From Hanleya hanleyi (taxonomy: Eukaryota > Mollusca > Polyplacophora > Lepidopleurida > Hanleyidae): a DNA stretch of 64,000 nt. The stretch covers positions 165,099 to 229,098 of the forward strand of contig JAVTVY010047932.1 in assembly GCA_036873755.1 (NCBI GenBank), written 5' to 3'. The translations under genes were made by a program, and so were the position numbers. Below, one piece after another: positions 46,709-57,042 of the stretch. The notes beneath the pieces were generated by a model that did not search any database, had not been told where the DNA came from, and saw only the letters and a program-made list of their open reading frames with translations. The number at the start of each line of letters is the position of its first letter. Position 1 is the stretch's first letter.

Positions 46709-46852
46709 AGCCACTGAATATCAATATATTCAATCACAACATTTCAAACTATAAGCTGCCACTGAATATCAATATATTCAATCACAACATTTCACACTAT
46801 AAGCTGCCACTGAATATCAATATATTCAATCACAACATTTCAAACTATAAGC
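46709..46852. repeat. 48-bp tandem triplication
   Basis: CCACTGAATATCAATATATT starts at 46711, 46759 and 46807, an exact 48-base period, inside an intron of the element-borne gene. Confidence 0.95.
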
Positions 46853-46925
46853 TATCAAAAACATGGTCATTGAACGTGGGATTAATTATCAGATGTTTGG
46901 AATATTTATGAAGAAAAGTTTTTAC

Positions 46926-47068
46926 CTTGGATGGCTTGATCTTTTCTTGGTCAATTGCAGGCTTAGCCTCTACCTCTCTTGTCGCATTGGGTTTCATCCC
47001 TGTCAAAGTATGGGAGGCCATTTCATTCCTCATGAACAATGCACTCATTAGGTCCATGGTCATCTTTC
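46926..47068 (-). CDS. Internal exon of element-borne gene
   Basis: On the minus strand the acceptor is TTTATTTCATCCCAG (or six bases further at AAAG, which restores phase with the exon at 47450). The donor is AAG|GTAAAA. It reads MTMDLMSALFMRNEMASH and continues basic, with TREVEAKPAIDQEKIKPSK. No domain recognised. Confidence 0.5.
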
Positions 47069-47449
47069 TGGGATGAAATAAAAGATACAAAATGTGTACT
47101 GATAATTGGATTGATAATATTCAGTCAGAATGTTAATAGTCATAAATTGCAGAATCATGTTGACAAAGGATCAAATCTCATTGAATTATTATTTACTAAG
47201 ATTAATTACATTAAATGATTATTTACAAGTGATCGCTTGTTAACCATTAAAACTCAGTGTCATTTAATATGCATTTTAATGGTTAGCAAACTTGCAAAAA
47301 AAAAAAAATTTAAAATCTTACCAGTAAATATAGATGAGACAATTAATGAGACATCTTCTCAATGGTCAAAATAATTAATTATTTGATAATAGCCTAGGGA
47401 TTTAGCTGAATAGTCATGATAGTTGAATTTATACTTACATCATCTGACT

Positions 47450-47580
47450 CGTCATAAACAGGTGCCACTGGAAGGTTTCCTTGTCGCTGCTTTTTTAACT
47501 TCTCAAGGACGTTGTTTGGCTCATTCTTCCGGGCATCACAAACTGTCTTGCTCATCTTCTTTGTAGGCTCTCTGATCTCC
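47450..47580 (-). CDS. Internal exon of element-borne gene
   Basis: On the minus strand the acceptor is GTTTTCCCCACAG and the donor is GATGAT|GTAAGTAT, both strong. It reads EIREPTKKMSKTVCDARKN and later VAPVYDESDD, hydrophilic and basic then acidic. Upstream at 48918-48920 an ATG lies directly before a GTAAGTACC donor and is in phase 0, so the start codon could be split off in the first exon. Function unknown. Confidence 0.5.
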
Positions 47581-50500
47581 TGTGGGGAAAACAATTATTA
47601 CCATATCATATCACGATTTATTTCGAAAATAAACTCACGATTTTCAAATCAATTGTGTACTAACTTTAAATATTGAAATAAGCAATGTGAAAATGCAATG
47701 CAATTCGTAACCAAACAACCTGGAAATTCTAATAAATGACATTTGACTTAGTTCAGATAATGTGTATGAAAGAATGTACAGTACACGATAAACCCCCCAC
47801 CATCACAATTGAAAAGTACATAAATGGGGTACGTATTAAAGTTTAGGCAACAATACCAATTTACGTTTATATTGATATGTAAGAGGAATACGATGGAGTG
47901 TTGAATGGAGTGAACAATGGACGATACTAACCACAATTTGTAGCATCATAAAGATCAGCCCTTAGCTCGACAAATTAAAGTATCCCAAGTTCAGGTTGTC
48001 AGGAATAGTACACAGCACTGGTACATCAGGCCTGCCCGGAACTGGGCAAAGCTGTGTTGTAAGTGTATTTTTATTCCTTCGCCAGAGTCCACAGTGAAGC
48101 TGAACGTCATAATAAAAACATCATTGATAAACTGTTCATTATGGTGGGGTGAGGAGAGATGCAATTTGACAGGACAGGAAGCTCAGACTGTGAAACCGAC
48201 AGTATGAAATAAAAGCCAGGACTTGAAAGAATCACAAATCAACTGTTATCAATTCATTCATATGTTATGCCAATTTTTCCATGTAAACATCTGAAATGGC
48301 TTGACTATTGAAGGTAGAAGGTATACCAGTACAGGAAATGACACAATGAGATTGTAAAAACACCCCTGTCTGGGTTTCTCACATTGAACTGTGCAAAGAG
48401 TCACCCAGCATGGTTAATCCCTTACACAATGGACCACCAAGACAAACTGGTCTATTCTTGTGAGGTTGACCGGTTATTTTAATTAACAAAGTATACATGT
48501 CTGTTCAGCTATTGAAATATATGTTACTTACTTTACTTTATTTCCATACATGAATACATATAGAAACATAAAAAAATATATATACATATGTCAATGGTTG
48601 TTAAAAACACAGCATTTTATATCTAAGGTTAATTACACTGGGCTTAATAAAAGTACATGCCTAACTATCCTACCCATGAGATTAGAGAAAACGAGAAAAT
48701 CAACCAACAAGCCCTTTCTTTCATAAATCGGTGAGATAAATAAATCTTTCCAAGGCAGTATTATGTTTTGGTTGTTGTATTTACAGTGTAATATGCAAAC
48801 CTGACAAAGTTACTTATAAAACTAAAATATATTTTAAACTAGTCCAAAATATTCCAGACTTAACAAATGGAGACCTTAGAATGCTATTTTAGCCTACAAG
48901 TTGCAAAAGGTACTTACCATCAATCTGAGTCCATTCCATCAGCCATATATAATCGGAAATATGACTTTTACTGTCCTCAAATCAGTCCGCTATTAATAAA
49001 ATAACCGCAAAAAAATCTTTCTTGTCTCTGTGCAGCGCCACCTAGTGTGAACAAGCAGAGTTATCACCCCTCCATTTGAAGTAGAGAGATTTTGTAAATA
49101 CCATTTAGATTGAGAAACCATTTGAACTGATCAGAAGTTTATTCATTCATGAGAATATTCAAGTAGTTGAATGATAGCAAAACATATTTCATAATGAAAT
49201 GATGACAATCAAGGTTTAAGGGATGTCTGCTGGTGATTTTTTCTTGGTAGCAGTTGTTGCCAGTTTGAGTTAGATTAAGCGACCGGGATTTCCTTTAAAA
49301 GTCTTCTAGCTGAGAATTTTGTGCAGCAACATTCATCCAATTTGATAAATTTTGAAAGACATTGTGATTGTCTCCAAAAAGTTAGAATATAGGAAAAAGT
49401 TAAATACTATTTATGTAATATTTTTGTGAATAGGATTCAAAACCTAGGCTATTCCCTTTGTTTTCTAGGTTATCAAATTGAGCATGGGTCCGTCTTTTTA
49501 ACAGTGTCAACAGCTAAACAATGCACACCGACCTATATTCCTCATATTACACAATTATAAATGCAGCAACATACATTATTCGAAAAGTTAATTACGGACA
49601 TCCTTAATTCAATTTTAAATAAAACTTTAATTCAAAACAATCAAATATTCAAAACTTCATACATTTATTCCAATTTTAATAATTGACCTTGCATTTGTTT
49701 GGATATCGAACTATGATGGATGGCAATTAGGTTTTTTGTCAATTTTTATTAGCATTTCCTAAGTGACATTTCAAAATACTTCACAGTCAAATATCAGCAT
49801 AACGATAGAATATTCACACAATATGAAAATAAAATTAATCCTTCAATTCAATTGTAATATAGTATAGCTATTGAAAATATTAATCATGAGTTTGTATTAA
49901 ATTCAAGTTAAAATTTAAGATGAATTTCATATGAAACTACCAAAATTGATATTTGATGCCTCATGAGCAGCAGATTGGAGATTTGTGGTACAAAATCTCT
50001 CTCTCCAACTGCGAGCAACCAAATATGGAGAATATTACTTGGGTGTTGTGAACTGATATTGAATCGTATATGATCATATAAAATTGCAAATCCTATAAGA
50101 TCTGGATCATACAGGGTCCAAAATACTACTTGTGTTGTGGTTATTCACAGATCTGTCCTGAGCAAAAACGCATTTTAGATATATTTGTCTTGACTGAAGA
50201 CCGCATAAACATCACTCTCTAAAAACGTTAAATTAGTTTTTCCCAAGAAGAGTGGAAATTGATCCCACTCAAGTTGAATGAAGTCCAGTATCAAGTTGGG
50301 TGGATTTTGCTTATTAAGTCAATAAATCGCTGAAGTGGTGGGCAAAATAACGTTTGGGTGAAATTACATTCAATTACTTCAGTGAAACGCACTTAATTTG
50401 TGTGAAATAATTCACTGAAACACTTGAGCGGGATCAATTTCCACTCTTCTTAATATCATTAATACAATTGATCCTATGGAGTGTCATATTAAATCCAATA

Positions 50501-51369
50501 GGATCATTATATTTCTATCCTATTAAATCCAGTAGGATTTTAGAATCTTATAGGATTTTTTTTAGAATCTTATAAGACTTTTCAGAATCTTATAGGATTT
50601 TTTTTAATCTTATAGGATTTCTTAGAATCTTATAAGATTTTCTCAGAATCTTATAGGATTTTTCAGAATCTTATAGGATTTTTCAGAATCTTATAGGATT
50701 TTTTAGAATCTTATAAGATTTCGAATAATCTTATAGGATTTTTCAGAATCTTATAGGATCCTATAAGATTTTTTTGTAAGGGCCGGCCTAAAGTGCTAGG
50801 ATAGTAATTTGGGGGGTCGGGACCTATCTTCAAAGTCTGGATATAACCCTGCTGGATCACAAAGCAGATTCAATTGTTCATCAAACCTCAGACTTACACT
50901 CGTAGTTGCTTTCCTATCCCGCAATGCCTCTAAAAGGGCCTATAATTTGTAATAGTGCAGTGATGTGGATTTGACCCGGAGTTTAGTTCTCGGCAATTCA
51001 ATTCCAAAGATGTCTAAACTATAGAGATCCCCACAATTCATTACGTAGCCTCTCATACTTCTTTGCCATGCCTCTGGGCACTTAACTTGAGACGGTGTGA
51101 ATTGATCCTGCTGGCCAGCGATATACATGTAATAATAGAAATTTGCGATGCTAAAGAACAGAACAATTTACATGTATTCAGGTACATTTTTTGTCAAGCT
51201 CATAAAGAATGTCTATAAAGGCTGCTACTGTATATGTAACAAAATGAAATCAGAAGCTAAGGTCTGGGAGGAGGGAGCGGTATATATATATATATATCCC
51301 TTGTTTTGGGATGGGGAGTAGCATTGAAACTTCATTGTATTCATTCTCTGTTTTGTTATCATCCAACAG

Positions 51370-51765
51370 CACTGAAGCCCCCATCACTTCCATCACGCAA
51401 TGACCGGAATGATAAGAAGCTGACTGGGGGTGTTAACGTCATGCCAGCGTCGAATATCCGACCTTCTGGACCTGTCAAACCTTCCGACCTGAAGAAGAAG
51501 GGGGCCAGTCCTTTTCAACCAACTAAACATGCTACACCCACTAAACCTGTCAATGCTGTCAATAACAGAACCCCCTCTTGGGTAGTAGACGAGGGCTCAG
51601 GGGGTTCATTAAAGCCCAGTGAACTGAAGAAAAAACAAGCACAACTTAGCAATACACCTCCAAAACCCAGCAAAACCCCTCCAAAAGCCATGATGCCAGG
51701 AAGAGATAAAAGAGATATTGCTAATGAGGAAAGAGGGAAGTCGTCACCCGTGCCAAATATACCTG
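51370..51765 (+). CDS. Adaptor exon, basic KPSxLKKK region
   Basis: The acceptor is TTATCATCCAACAG and the donor is GTGAGG. It is entered in phase 1 and left in phase 1, giving 131 codons. It begins ALKPPSLPSRNDRND. A motif repeats within it: VKPSDLKKKGA and LKPSELKKKQA, 60 residues apart, each followed by a Ser/Thr/Pro/Lys-rich spacer. The end is KSSPVPNIPG. Composition resembles the proline/basic linker between the tyrosine region and the SH2 domain in SLP-76/BLNK proteins. No SH2 follows in the window; everything to the right is mobile DNA. Confidence 0.75.
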
Positions 51766-52133
51766 GTGAGGCTTAGAGATAGGTGTTCATAGTTTTTTCC
51801 CCTGTAGTTTTTAAGGTTATTCTCTTCCCCCCCTCCCCCCAACTATGTCCAAAAGTTATGATAATAATGACAGATTATTAAACCCTTTCTTTTTGGTGAA
51901 ATCAAATTTAGGAGACAAATTTGTTCCCTTGTACAAAATTTTAAAGGGATACCCCAGTGGGTTTTATTTTGGCCTAAAAATGCTTGAAAGTCACAGTTAA
52001 TACTTGACAGTAATGGAAAAAAAAATTTGCTGATTTTTTTTCTGACCATTAACATGCGTAATATGGGATCAAAGTTGGCCATTCTCATAATCCGCATTCT
52101 GGCTGATGACGTCACGGCAGGAACCGGTTTGAC

Positions 52134-52373
52134 ATGTTTGAAGTCAAACTGGCGGATCACAGGCAAAACGAAAGCAGCTCGAGTTCAGATTCAGACAGCG
52201 ATTATAGCTTCGATAACTACTCCGATGGAAATATTTTTTACACAGAAGAAGGATCAGATGTGGAAGCAAGCAACTATGTCGAAAACAATACAGGAACAGG
52301 AATTGTACCTTATCAATTCGAGCCTGTTGACGAGTCGACGTCGGACACCGACACGCAATCGGAGATGAACTAG
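52134..52373 (+). CDS. Small acidic ORF inside TTAA element
   Basis: 79 codons. It has a serine/aspartate cluster (SSSSSDSDSDYSFDNYSD) and then GIVPYQFEPVDESTSD. I recall the PYxFEP segment from invertebrate multi-copy proteins often named P2X7-like, where it precedes a zinc-binding region; that region is absent here. It lies on the opposite strand to the THAP relic, within the same element. It may be the first exon of a former longer gene. Confidence 0.4.
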   Translation: MFEVKLADHRQNESSSSSDSDSDYSFDNYSDGNIFYTEEGSDVEASNYVENNTGTGIVPYQFEPVDESTSDTDTQSEMN

Positions 52374-52567
52374 ACTAGACATGTATTTCAACCGAATATT
52401 TATTATCGTACATGTCATATGTTATTATATGAATATCTATATATAAATAAAATAACCAAGAAAAAATAGAACTGAACAATTATGATACAAAATGAACGCA
52501 AACCATTGATAAAACTCTATAAAAATGGACACGTACACGATTCAGTTTAGTATTTGTGGAAGAGAAG

Positions 52568-53185
52568 TTATTTTAATTGCACATACTCTGGACAAATTTT
52601 TTGTGGATCTCGTATTTCTTGTACACAATTACAATATTTCAAACAGACATACCGATAAATTGAAATTTCAACATGTCGAACTCGCTCATGAATCCGCTTC
52701 GGTTTTCTGCACCCGAGTGGAACATCGACGAATTCGCTGAGGCGAGGAGAGCGTGGGCTGCAAAACGTCCGCCCGGAGACGGCAGCCGTCGAGGCGGGCA
52801 TATAGGCCGGCCCTGTTCCGTGTCCGTCGTCAACGGCCGAAGGCGAAGTCGTGAGTCCCGGCCGAATCGAATTTGGAGCATTTTCATCCTCCTTATTTCC
52901 TCTGCCTCTTCTATTCAGTGGCTTGATGGTTGGTATGGCTGTGACTTTTAACTTTGAAACGTATCCAAGCTCGATAGCGACGCTGCTCAGCTCTTCAAAT
53001 GCAGCCTCCCGAAGTGTGCAGAGCAGATTGTCGTGTACTTCAGCGGGGCCGGTCGTCCATGCTCTCGTAGTCTTCACAAACTTCGTTCAAGTGCTACCTA
53101 TATTCTCGTCTTTTGGCCACTGGTGGAGACTCACACCACAAGCTGTAGTGTTACTACACCCTCCCACGACACACCGTTGTGGCAT
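52568..53185 (-). pseudogene. THAP zinc-finger protein relic with in-frame stop
   Basis: From ATG at 53185 the minus strand reads MPQRCVVGGCSNTTACGVSL, then HQWPKDENIGST, TGA, then TKFVKTTRAWTTGPAEV. The start M-P-x-x-C-x-x-x-x-C, the following H-x-x-P and the tryptophan are THAP hallmarks. The closing C-x-x-H-F is present only in the +1 frame (TICSAHFG), so a frameshift accompanies the stop. The rest (to 52568) is basic and Pro/Ser-rich with no recognised domain. In intact transposases the THAP domain binds the element ends. Confidence 0.7.
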
Positions 53186-53622
53186 TTTGAATAAAAAAGC
53201 TTTCTAGATGACTTAAAATTGACAAATTTGGAGAGGTGTAAAATGGCGATATGTAGGCTAAGAGATGCAGAAATCAAGACGGTCGCTCGACTTGTTCCTG
53301 CCGTGACATCACTGCTGAAGTTGTCTGAACAGCACTTGCCGGTTTTCAAACAGCCATAACTCGACAACCGAGTGGAATATTTTAATGAAACTAGTACCAA
53401 AGTTTACAGATTTTTTTTCTTATTTCTTTAAAATTTTTGACATGTGATCTCTAGGGTATCCCTTTAAGTCACCGAACATTTAGAAAATTTAATTGGAGCC
53501 TGTTACATTAATGCATATAAAGCTATAAATATCGAATTATTTTCAGGATAGTACATAGTACAAGTCTATTCGAAAGACAGTGTATGAACAATATTTTGTT
53601 TCCTGGGCATTCATACTCGTGT

Positions 53623-54094
53623 TTAAAGGTGAAATGCAAAGGCAAAATGAGTTTTATTTTATGGGTTAGTGCTGGACCTATCAGCCTTTTTACTTCTTTT
53701 GGTTTTATTTGACGTATTTTGTCTCCTAGTTACCTCCAAAGTTGGTATCTTAAGCCCGGCCAATTTCAGAAATGAAATCTACATCGCTTATCTGCCTTTG
53801 TTTGATGCTGGTTTGTGACATCACATCAGACCACCTGGCCAGACATCAATACTTGTAATGTTCAGTCTTCGGGAGGCTGGTCTGATGTGATGTCACAATC
53901 AAGGAACGTTAAGCGACGACGGTTTGCTTATCGGAATTCAGTTGGGCGTGGGGTACCAACTTTTTTTAAGTTTCTGGCAGACATATTACTTAAAATTAAA
54001 CCAAGTGAAATAGATAGGCTGATATTCCTATCATTATTCTACATATATCAAGTCTAAAAAATCTCAATCTAAAAAGCTTTGCATTTAACCTTTA
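53623..54094. mobile_element. Palindromic TTAA MITE, copy 2
   Basis: TTAAAGGTGAAATGCAAAGG opens the element, GGTCTGATGTGATGTCACAA lies inside, and AAAAGCTTTGCATTTAACCT closes it. It matches 17232-17719 throughout with more divergence. Confidence 0.85.
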
Positions 54095-55766
54095 GTTTAC
54101 ACAAGACACTGAAGACATGAAGTAAATTCAATATTATTTATTAAATCAAATAAACAAATGATTTGGCGTATGAGAGCTGCTCGGCAAGCCATCGCACCTC
54201 ATGTCCTGAGCAGCACTGTGCAGCCGTGACAAGGTACCCTGGCAGTAAATTGCAGGTACGCCTTGGGCCGTCTGGTTGTGGCCCTTACTGCATGTCTACT
54301 TGGGGGTAATAGCAACATTGCCCTGGGCTGACAGCTTATAGTGGACATTGCTTGAGGCCCAAATACCTGACAACTCTTCAGAAAAATGGAGGAGCAAGGG
54401 GAGGACGGTGGGAAATTACAAAATACTGCTACAGAAAGGAACAACGTATGAACTCTACAAACTAAAGCTTGAAAATGACCACTCCCTGACCCCTATGCCC
54501 ATGTGTTGAGTTGAGACAAAGAACCCTCAAACCGACCAATCAGGATAAATAGTCTTATCTGTCAAGGACAAATTAAGGAAAGGACTCCCACTTAATTAAT
54601 TTCCCATGAAAGAAAAACACATAAGACATAGATAAAAATATAAATGTATGTGTATGGGTTATTATTTGGGGTTAAGTGAAGGCTAGGTTGACCAGTGGTA
54701 ACATCAAGAAATACATGTACATGAAATACACGAGTATATATGGATTCATAGAACTCTGTAGAAATAAGTGTAGAAATCCATAGATTACTGTGTATTATCT
54801 ATAACATAATATATTCCGTATAATAAAATGGTCACAGCCTGCAAATAAACCCACCCTATATAGGCTGAGAGCCAGAACAAAAGGGGAGGGTGGGAGGGTG
54901 AAAAAAGTAACGAGACAAACAGTCTAACCACCGCCTGTACAACTTCGGAGATGCAGTGAGAATGACTCTAGTCTCCCACTAGAGCAGTGTATATAATAAC
55001 TACCCGGATGGATAACATGTGCATGGTCTCTTGACAGGGGACTGGGAGGTCAAATAGGGGATGGTCTGGCCAGGAAGTGCCAGTAGTAAAGATAGTAACA
55101 CCAAGATAATTAGAGCAGGATATTTACCATGGGCCCTTAAGCTCAGTGAATACTAATGTGACCGGTCATTATTTGATGGTCACTTTCCCCATTCCAAAAA
55201 CTAGGGTTTAAGTATTGCTGGCACTGCTGTTCTGTTAATACAGCTTACACTGTATGTTTGTTATTTTTAGAGTAGGTCACTGTGTGTCCCAGATAGTTAT
55301 TTTAGTCAGCTTTAGCATAGAAAATGGGTCAGTTCAGGAATGCAGGGCTGTATCCGGGATGTATGTTAATGTCCTGTAATGTGAGAGACTGTCGTGGCCA
55401 AGTCTTTCTTCTGTACAACGTGGCTACCACAGCATCTTTTCATAAAACACTGTTTTGGCTCTAAAGACCAGAATTAATACATTGCCAGTCTGAGATAACA
55501 TGGTATAGCGAGTTGATTCCCAGTCAGCCTGATTTCCAGGGATTGGGCCAGGATAAGAGATGGGTGAGCCACCAGGTCCATTGTTTGGGGTTTGTACATG
55601 CATGTACATGTAGACCGGTGGAATTGCCGAAGAGTTGCAAGATTGCAACCATCATCATCTAACTCGGTCATGGTTGGTCACCTATTAGCATAATCATTGT
55701 CACATGTAGTAGATTGTAGATATTAGTCAGTCATATTATATAACGTACGTCACTGCAGTTATCATT
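54095..55766. other. Unassigned; probably contains the start of the Gypsy 5' LTR
   Basis: No gene recognised. A purine-rich stretch lies at about 54878-54915. The right-hand part must include the 5' LTR of the downstream Gypsy element, but its left end cannot be set because no 3' LTR is available for comparison. Confidence 0.4.
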
Positions 55767-55773
55767 TATATAA
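55767..55773 (+). promoter_or_regulatory. Candidate LTR TATA box
   Basis: TATATAA about 160 bases before the primer binding site, a plausible promoter for the Gypsy transcript. Confidence 0.35.
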
Positions 55774-55928
55774 CTCCTCAACCTGCAGTAGACATGCTCA
55801 TTTAGACCTAGTTCATTATCTTCCTACATTAAATACTCAAGTCCTTCATACAATCACTGGTTTTCTGCCTTATCTGTTTAACGAGCCCATGGTTAAGTAT
55901 TACGATTAGTGAACTAGGGCCACATTTT

Positions 55929-55946
55929 TGGTGTCAGAAGTGGGAT
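55929..55946 (+). promoter_or_regulatory. Primer binding site, tRNA-Leu type
   Basis: TGGTGTCAGAAGTGGGAT is the complement of the 3' end of an animal leucine tRNA including CCA (tRNA sequence from memory). It is preceded by CACATTTT, so the 5' LTR probably ends at about 55924. Confidence 0.8.
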
Positions 55947-56007
55947 CAGGCAGAATAGTTGTATTTAGGTAAATGGAAATATAGTAGGAAATATCAGGTG
56001 ACCAACC

Positions 56008-57042
56008 ATGGACCGGCCGCAGGGAGAAGTGTTCCACGATCCGGCTGAAGCTGGTGGAGAGCCGGGTGATGCTTTGGAACAGCTACAACGCCAACTCCAA
56101 GGGTTGATAACTGCCCAATCAAGAGATCGTGAACTCATACAACAGCTACAAGGGAGGCAAGGACAGCCTATCACCGTCGTCATTCCGCGGGAGCGGAAAC
56201 TACGAAAGTATGCTGGGGATGTGGGTGTAGAAGATTGGGTGGAGGATGCAAAGTCGACTCTTCAGTCTCAAAGCCTGCAGGGTCAAGAGGCCATAGACTT
56301 TATCTTATCCCATTTAGAAGGTCCTGCTAAAGCAGAGGTAAAATGTAGGTCGAATTTAAGTGTCGATGTAATTTTTGCAGCCCTACATGAGATATATGGG
56401 GAGAGTTCTTCACCTGCACAACTGCTAAGGTTATTTTATGAGCGTCAACAGAGGGAGGGTGAAGATTTGACCACTTTTTCACACGCACTCTCCAAGTTGT
56501 TAGATCGTCTCGCCAGGGCCTCGCCCCGACATGTTGCCGATCGCGGCATGATGCTGCGAGAGCAGTTCATTGAAGGTCTAACTGACCACCGACTGAGATG
56601 GGAGTTGCATAAGCACATCAAGGATCATCCTGAGAGCCCATTCTTAGATGTCCGGTCAATCGCCCTAAAGTATGCGTGCGACATACCGGATTCCAAACGT
56701 CCGAAGGCGAGGGTCCAGATGACCTACTTGGAGGAGGATTTTCCTGATGGAGCTGCCGCCATGTCAACAGCCCAGTCTGTTATGCCCGACCAAAGCAACA
56801 CGTTGGGTGCCATGTCCACGCTGTTGGCGAAGCAGCAGAAGCTTTTAGAAGATCTTGCCTCTCGGCAGGCAGCACTGACAGACAAAGTGGAAAAGGTTCA
56901 AACAGCTGGTGGCGCAACCAGGGAATTCCTCTGCTTCTTTTGCAAAAAAGCCGGGCACCGGAAGGCGGAATGTCGCGCGTTTAAGCGGTTCCAAGAGAGG
57001 CAGGAGTCCGGACAACAAGCTAGGACGGGGTCGACAAACTAG
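56008..57042 (+). CDS. Ty3/Gypsy Gag
   Basis: A 344-codon intact frame. The N-terminal third is glutamine-rich and probably coiled (LEQLQRQLQGLITAQSRD). The middle has the retrotransposon capsid-like VEDWVEDAKSTLQ ... AIDFILSHLEGPAKAEV signature and a second helical block to about residue 230. A single zinc knuckle, CFFCKKAGHRKAEC (residues about 309-322, C-x2-C-x4-H-x4-C), closes it. Gag assembles the particle and packages the RNA. It starts 62 bases after the primer binding site; the ATG at 56008 is the first in this frame. Pol follows in the -1 frame with a short overlap. Confidence 0.93.
   Translation: MDRPQGEVFHDPAEAGGEPGDALEQLQRQLQGLITAQSRDRELIQQLQGRQGQPITVVIPRERKLRKYAGDVGVEDWVEDAKSTLQSQSLQGQEAIDFILSHLEGPAKAEVKCRSNLSVDVIFAALHEIYGESSSPAQLLRLFYERQQREGEDLTTFSHALSKLLDRLARASPRHVADRGMMLREQFIEGLTDHRLRWELHKHIKDHPESPFLDVRSIALKYACDIPDSKRPKARVQMTYLEEDFPDGAAAMSTAQSVMPDQSNTLGAMSTLLAKQQKLLEDLASRQAALTDKVEKVQTAGGATREFLCFFCKKAGHRKAECRAFKRFQERQESGQQARTGSTN

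Larger units (their letters stand above)
45992..50782. mobile_element. 4.8-kb TIR element with AATCCTATAAGATT arrays and a spliced gene
   Basis: The ends are perfectly inverted for about 35 bases: CCCTTACAAAAAAATCTTAT then AGGATCCTATAAGAT on the left, complemented at 50748-50782. Both ends continue as arrays of about a dozen AATC(C)TATA(A/G)GATTTTT units (45999-46258 and 50485-50780), themselves near-palindromic. The flanks show no obvious target duplication. The interior holds minus-strand exons with splice sites and a polyadenylation signal (46515-48920). I do not recognise the transposon superfamily. Confidence 0.75.
7653..51765 (+). other. Locus span: SLP-76/BLNK-like phosphotyrosine adaptor gene, partial
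   Basis: Seven exons (7653-7704, 29498-29557, 30109-30260, 31397-31598, 40855-40883, 42154-42190, 51370-51765) have AG acceptors and GT donors. Their phases match at every join (1, 1, 0, 1, 0, 1), giving one continuous frame of about 309 codons. The N-terminal two thirds is acidic and proline-rich with tyrosines in YIEP, YEDP, YIEP, YLEP, YEEP and YEEP contexts. The last exon is basic. In SLP-76 and BLNK such tyrosines are phosphorylated by Syk or Tec family kinases and recruit SH2 proteins such as Vav and Nck; pY-x-E-P also fits Crk and Vav SH2 preferences. No SAM or SH2 domain is present, so the gene starts upstream and probably ends downstream. A different tyrosine-rich scaffold remains possible. 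Confidence 0.65.
51941..53467. mobile_element. TTAA-bounded element with THAP relic (Kolobok-like)
   Basis: TTAAAGGGATACCCC at the left is mirrored by GTATCCCTTTAA at the right. GATGACGTCACGGCAGGAAC near 52105 is matched by GTTCCTGCCGTGACATCA near 53296. TTAA ends plus a THAP domain on the minus strand are the combination known for Kolobok transposons; P elements also carry THAP but make 8-bp duplications. No DDE catalytic core is visible, so it is a deletion derivative. Confidence 0.7.

Noticed and set aside
54199..54444. Minus-strand ORF at 54199-54444 as a secreted peptide
   Set aside because: No convincing signal peptide cleavage or splice context, and the region has no other sign of coding.
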